The translations under genes and the position numbers were made by a program. Of a DNA stretch of 6,008 nt, positions 5,705-6,008 are shown one piece after another. The stretch is from Fimbriimonadaceae bacterium (GTDB lineage Bacteria > Armatimonadota > Fimbriimonadia > Fimbriimonadales > Fimbriimonadaceae). Location: the NCBI GenBank assembly GCA_947447315.1, contig CANFJD010000173.1, positions 1-6,008 on the forward strand, in the 5' to 3' direction. Under the pieces are notes generated by a model. The model ran no database searches. It was not told where the DNA came from and saw only the letters and a program-made list of their open reading frames with translations. How positions within the stretch are numbered: the stretch's first letter is position 1; the number at the start of each line of letters is the position of its first letter.

Positions 5705-6008
5705 GTGAGCTATTTGCTGGACACCAACGTGTTCATTGAACCGAAGAATACGTTTTATCAGTTTTCGGTTTGTCCAGGTTACTGGGACTGGATTGCGAAG
5801 GCACACGGAGATGGGATTGTTTTTAGCCTGGACCGGGTACGGGCGGAATTAGTGGCCGGTAAGGATGAGTTATCGGAGTGGGCGGAACGGCAAAGTGACG
5901 GGTTTTTTCTTTCGGTTGACCAGGCGACCACCCAAGCCGCCGGCAAAGTAAGTGCATGGGCGGCGAGTCGACCATTTACGCCAGCGGCGCTTAGCCAATT
6001 TATGGCAA
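5705..6008 (+). CDS. DUF4411 family PIN-like protein (C-terminus cut off by window edge)
   Basis: From GTG at 5705 there are 101 open codons to the end of the window. The translation starts MSYLLDTNVFIEPKNTFYQF, with SVCPGYWDWI, a VRAELVAGKDELSEWA block and DGFFL following. This pattern (LLDTN-x-FIE-x-KN, CPG-[FY]-WDW, ELVAG-x-DEL-x-EWA) matches my recollection of DUF4411 proteins. D6 and E48 correspond to the first two acidic metal-ligand positions of PIN nucleases; the later acidic residues would be beyond the window. PIN domains are usually metal-dependent RNases and are common toxins, but activity has to be inferred. The start is one base after the stop of the HTH/ImmA gene, and GGGAG (5688-5692) inside that gene may be its ribosome site, so translation is probably coupled. 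In this pairing the HTH/ImmA partner is the likely regulator or antitoxin. Confidence 0.88.
   Translation, partial: MSYLLDTNVFIEPKNTFYQFSVCPGYWDWIAKAHGDGIVFSLDRVRAELVAGKDELSEWAERQSDGFFLSVDQATTQAAGKVSAWAASRPFTPAALSQFMA

Overview
The window reads as moderately to highly GC-rich bacterial chromosome, roughly 55-65% in most genes by eye. It has dense coding, short intergenic gaps and mixed ATG, GTG and TTG starts. No gene fixes the phylum, so I do not assign one. No rRNA, tRNA, CRISPR array, insertion sequence or integrase was seen.

The left third (1-1526) looks like ordinary housekeeping or regulatory DNA. A response regulator of the NarL/FixJ type runs leftward off the window edge. An 80-bp gap separates it from a divergent, rightward ATPase gene of an oligopeptide/dipeptide ABC importer. 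That ATPase stands alone: its permease, second-ATPase and binding-protein partners are not next to it on the right.

A 132-bp gap (1527-1658) holds a CCCTCTCCC-type hairpin. It separates this part from a defence-type segment that fills the remaining two thirds.

The right part (1659-6008) is a rightward cluster of four genes. hsdM (type I restriction-modification methyltransferase subunit) overlaps hsdS (specificity subunit) by 4 nt. After a 59-bp gap with a near-perfect 16-bp palindrome comes an HTH-XRE plus ImmA/IrrE zinc-peptidase protein. One base later begins a DUF4411 PIN-like protein, cut off by the window end. The last two genes look like a toxin-antitoxin-like or regulated nuclease module inside a type I locus. 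No hsdR restriction subunit is visible in the window; it is most likely beyond the right edge, or missing.

Inferred joint role: HsdM and HsdS form the modification enzyme and, with an HsdR not seen here, the restriction enzyme. The HTH/ImmA protein probably represses its own two-gene unit through the palindrome and may be the protease-antitoxin partner of the PIN-like protein. hsdS is a compositional mosaic: both target-recognition domains are AT-richer than the central helical spacer. This fits exchange of specificity domains. The most interesting parts are the embedded ImmA-PIN module with its candidate operator, and the mosaic hsdS.
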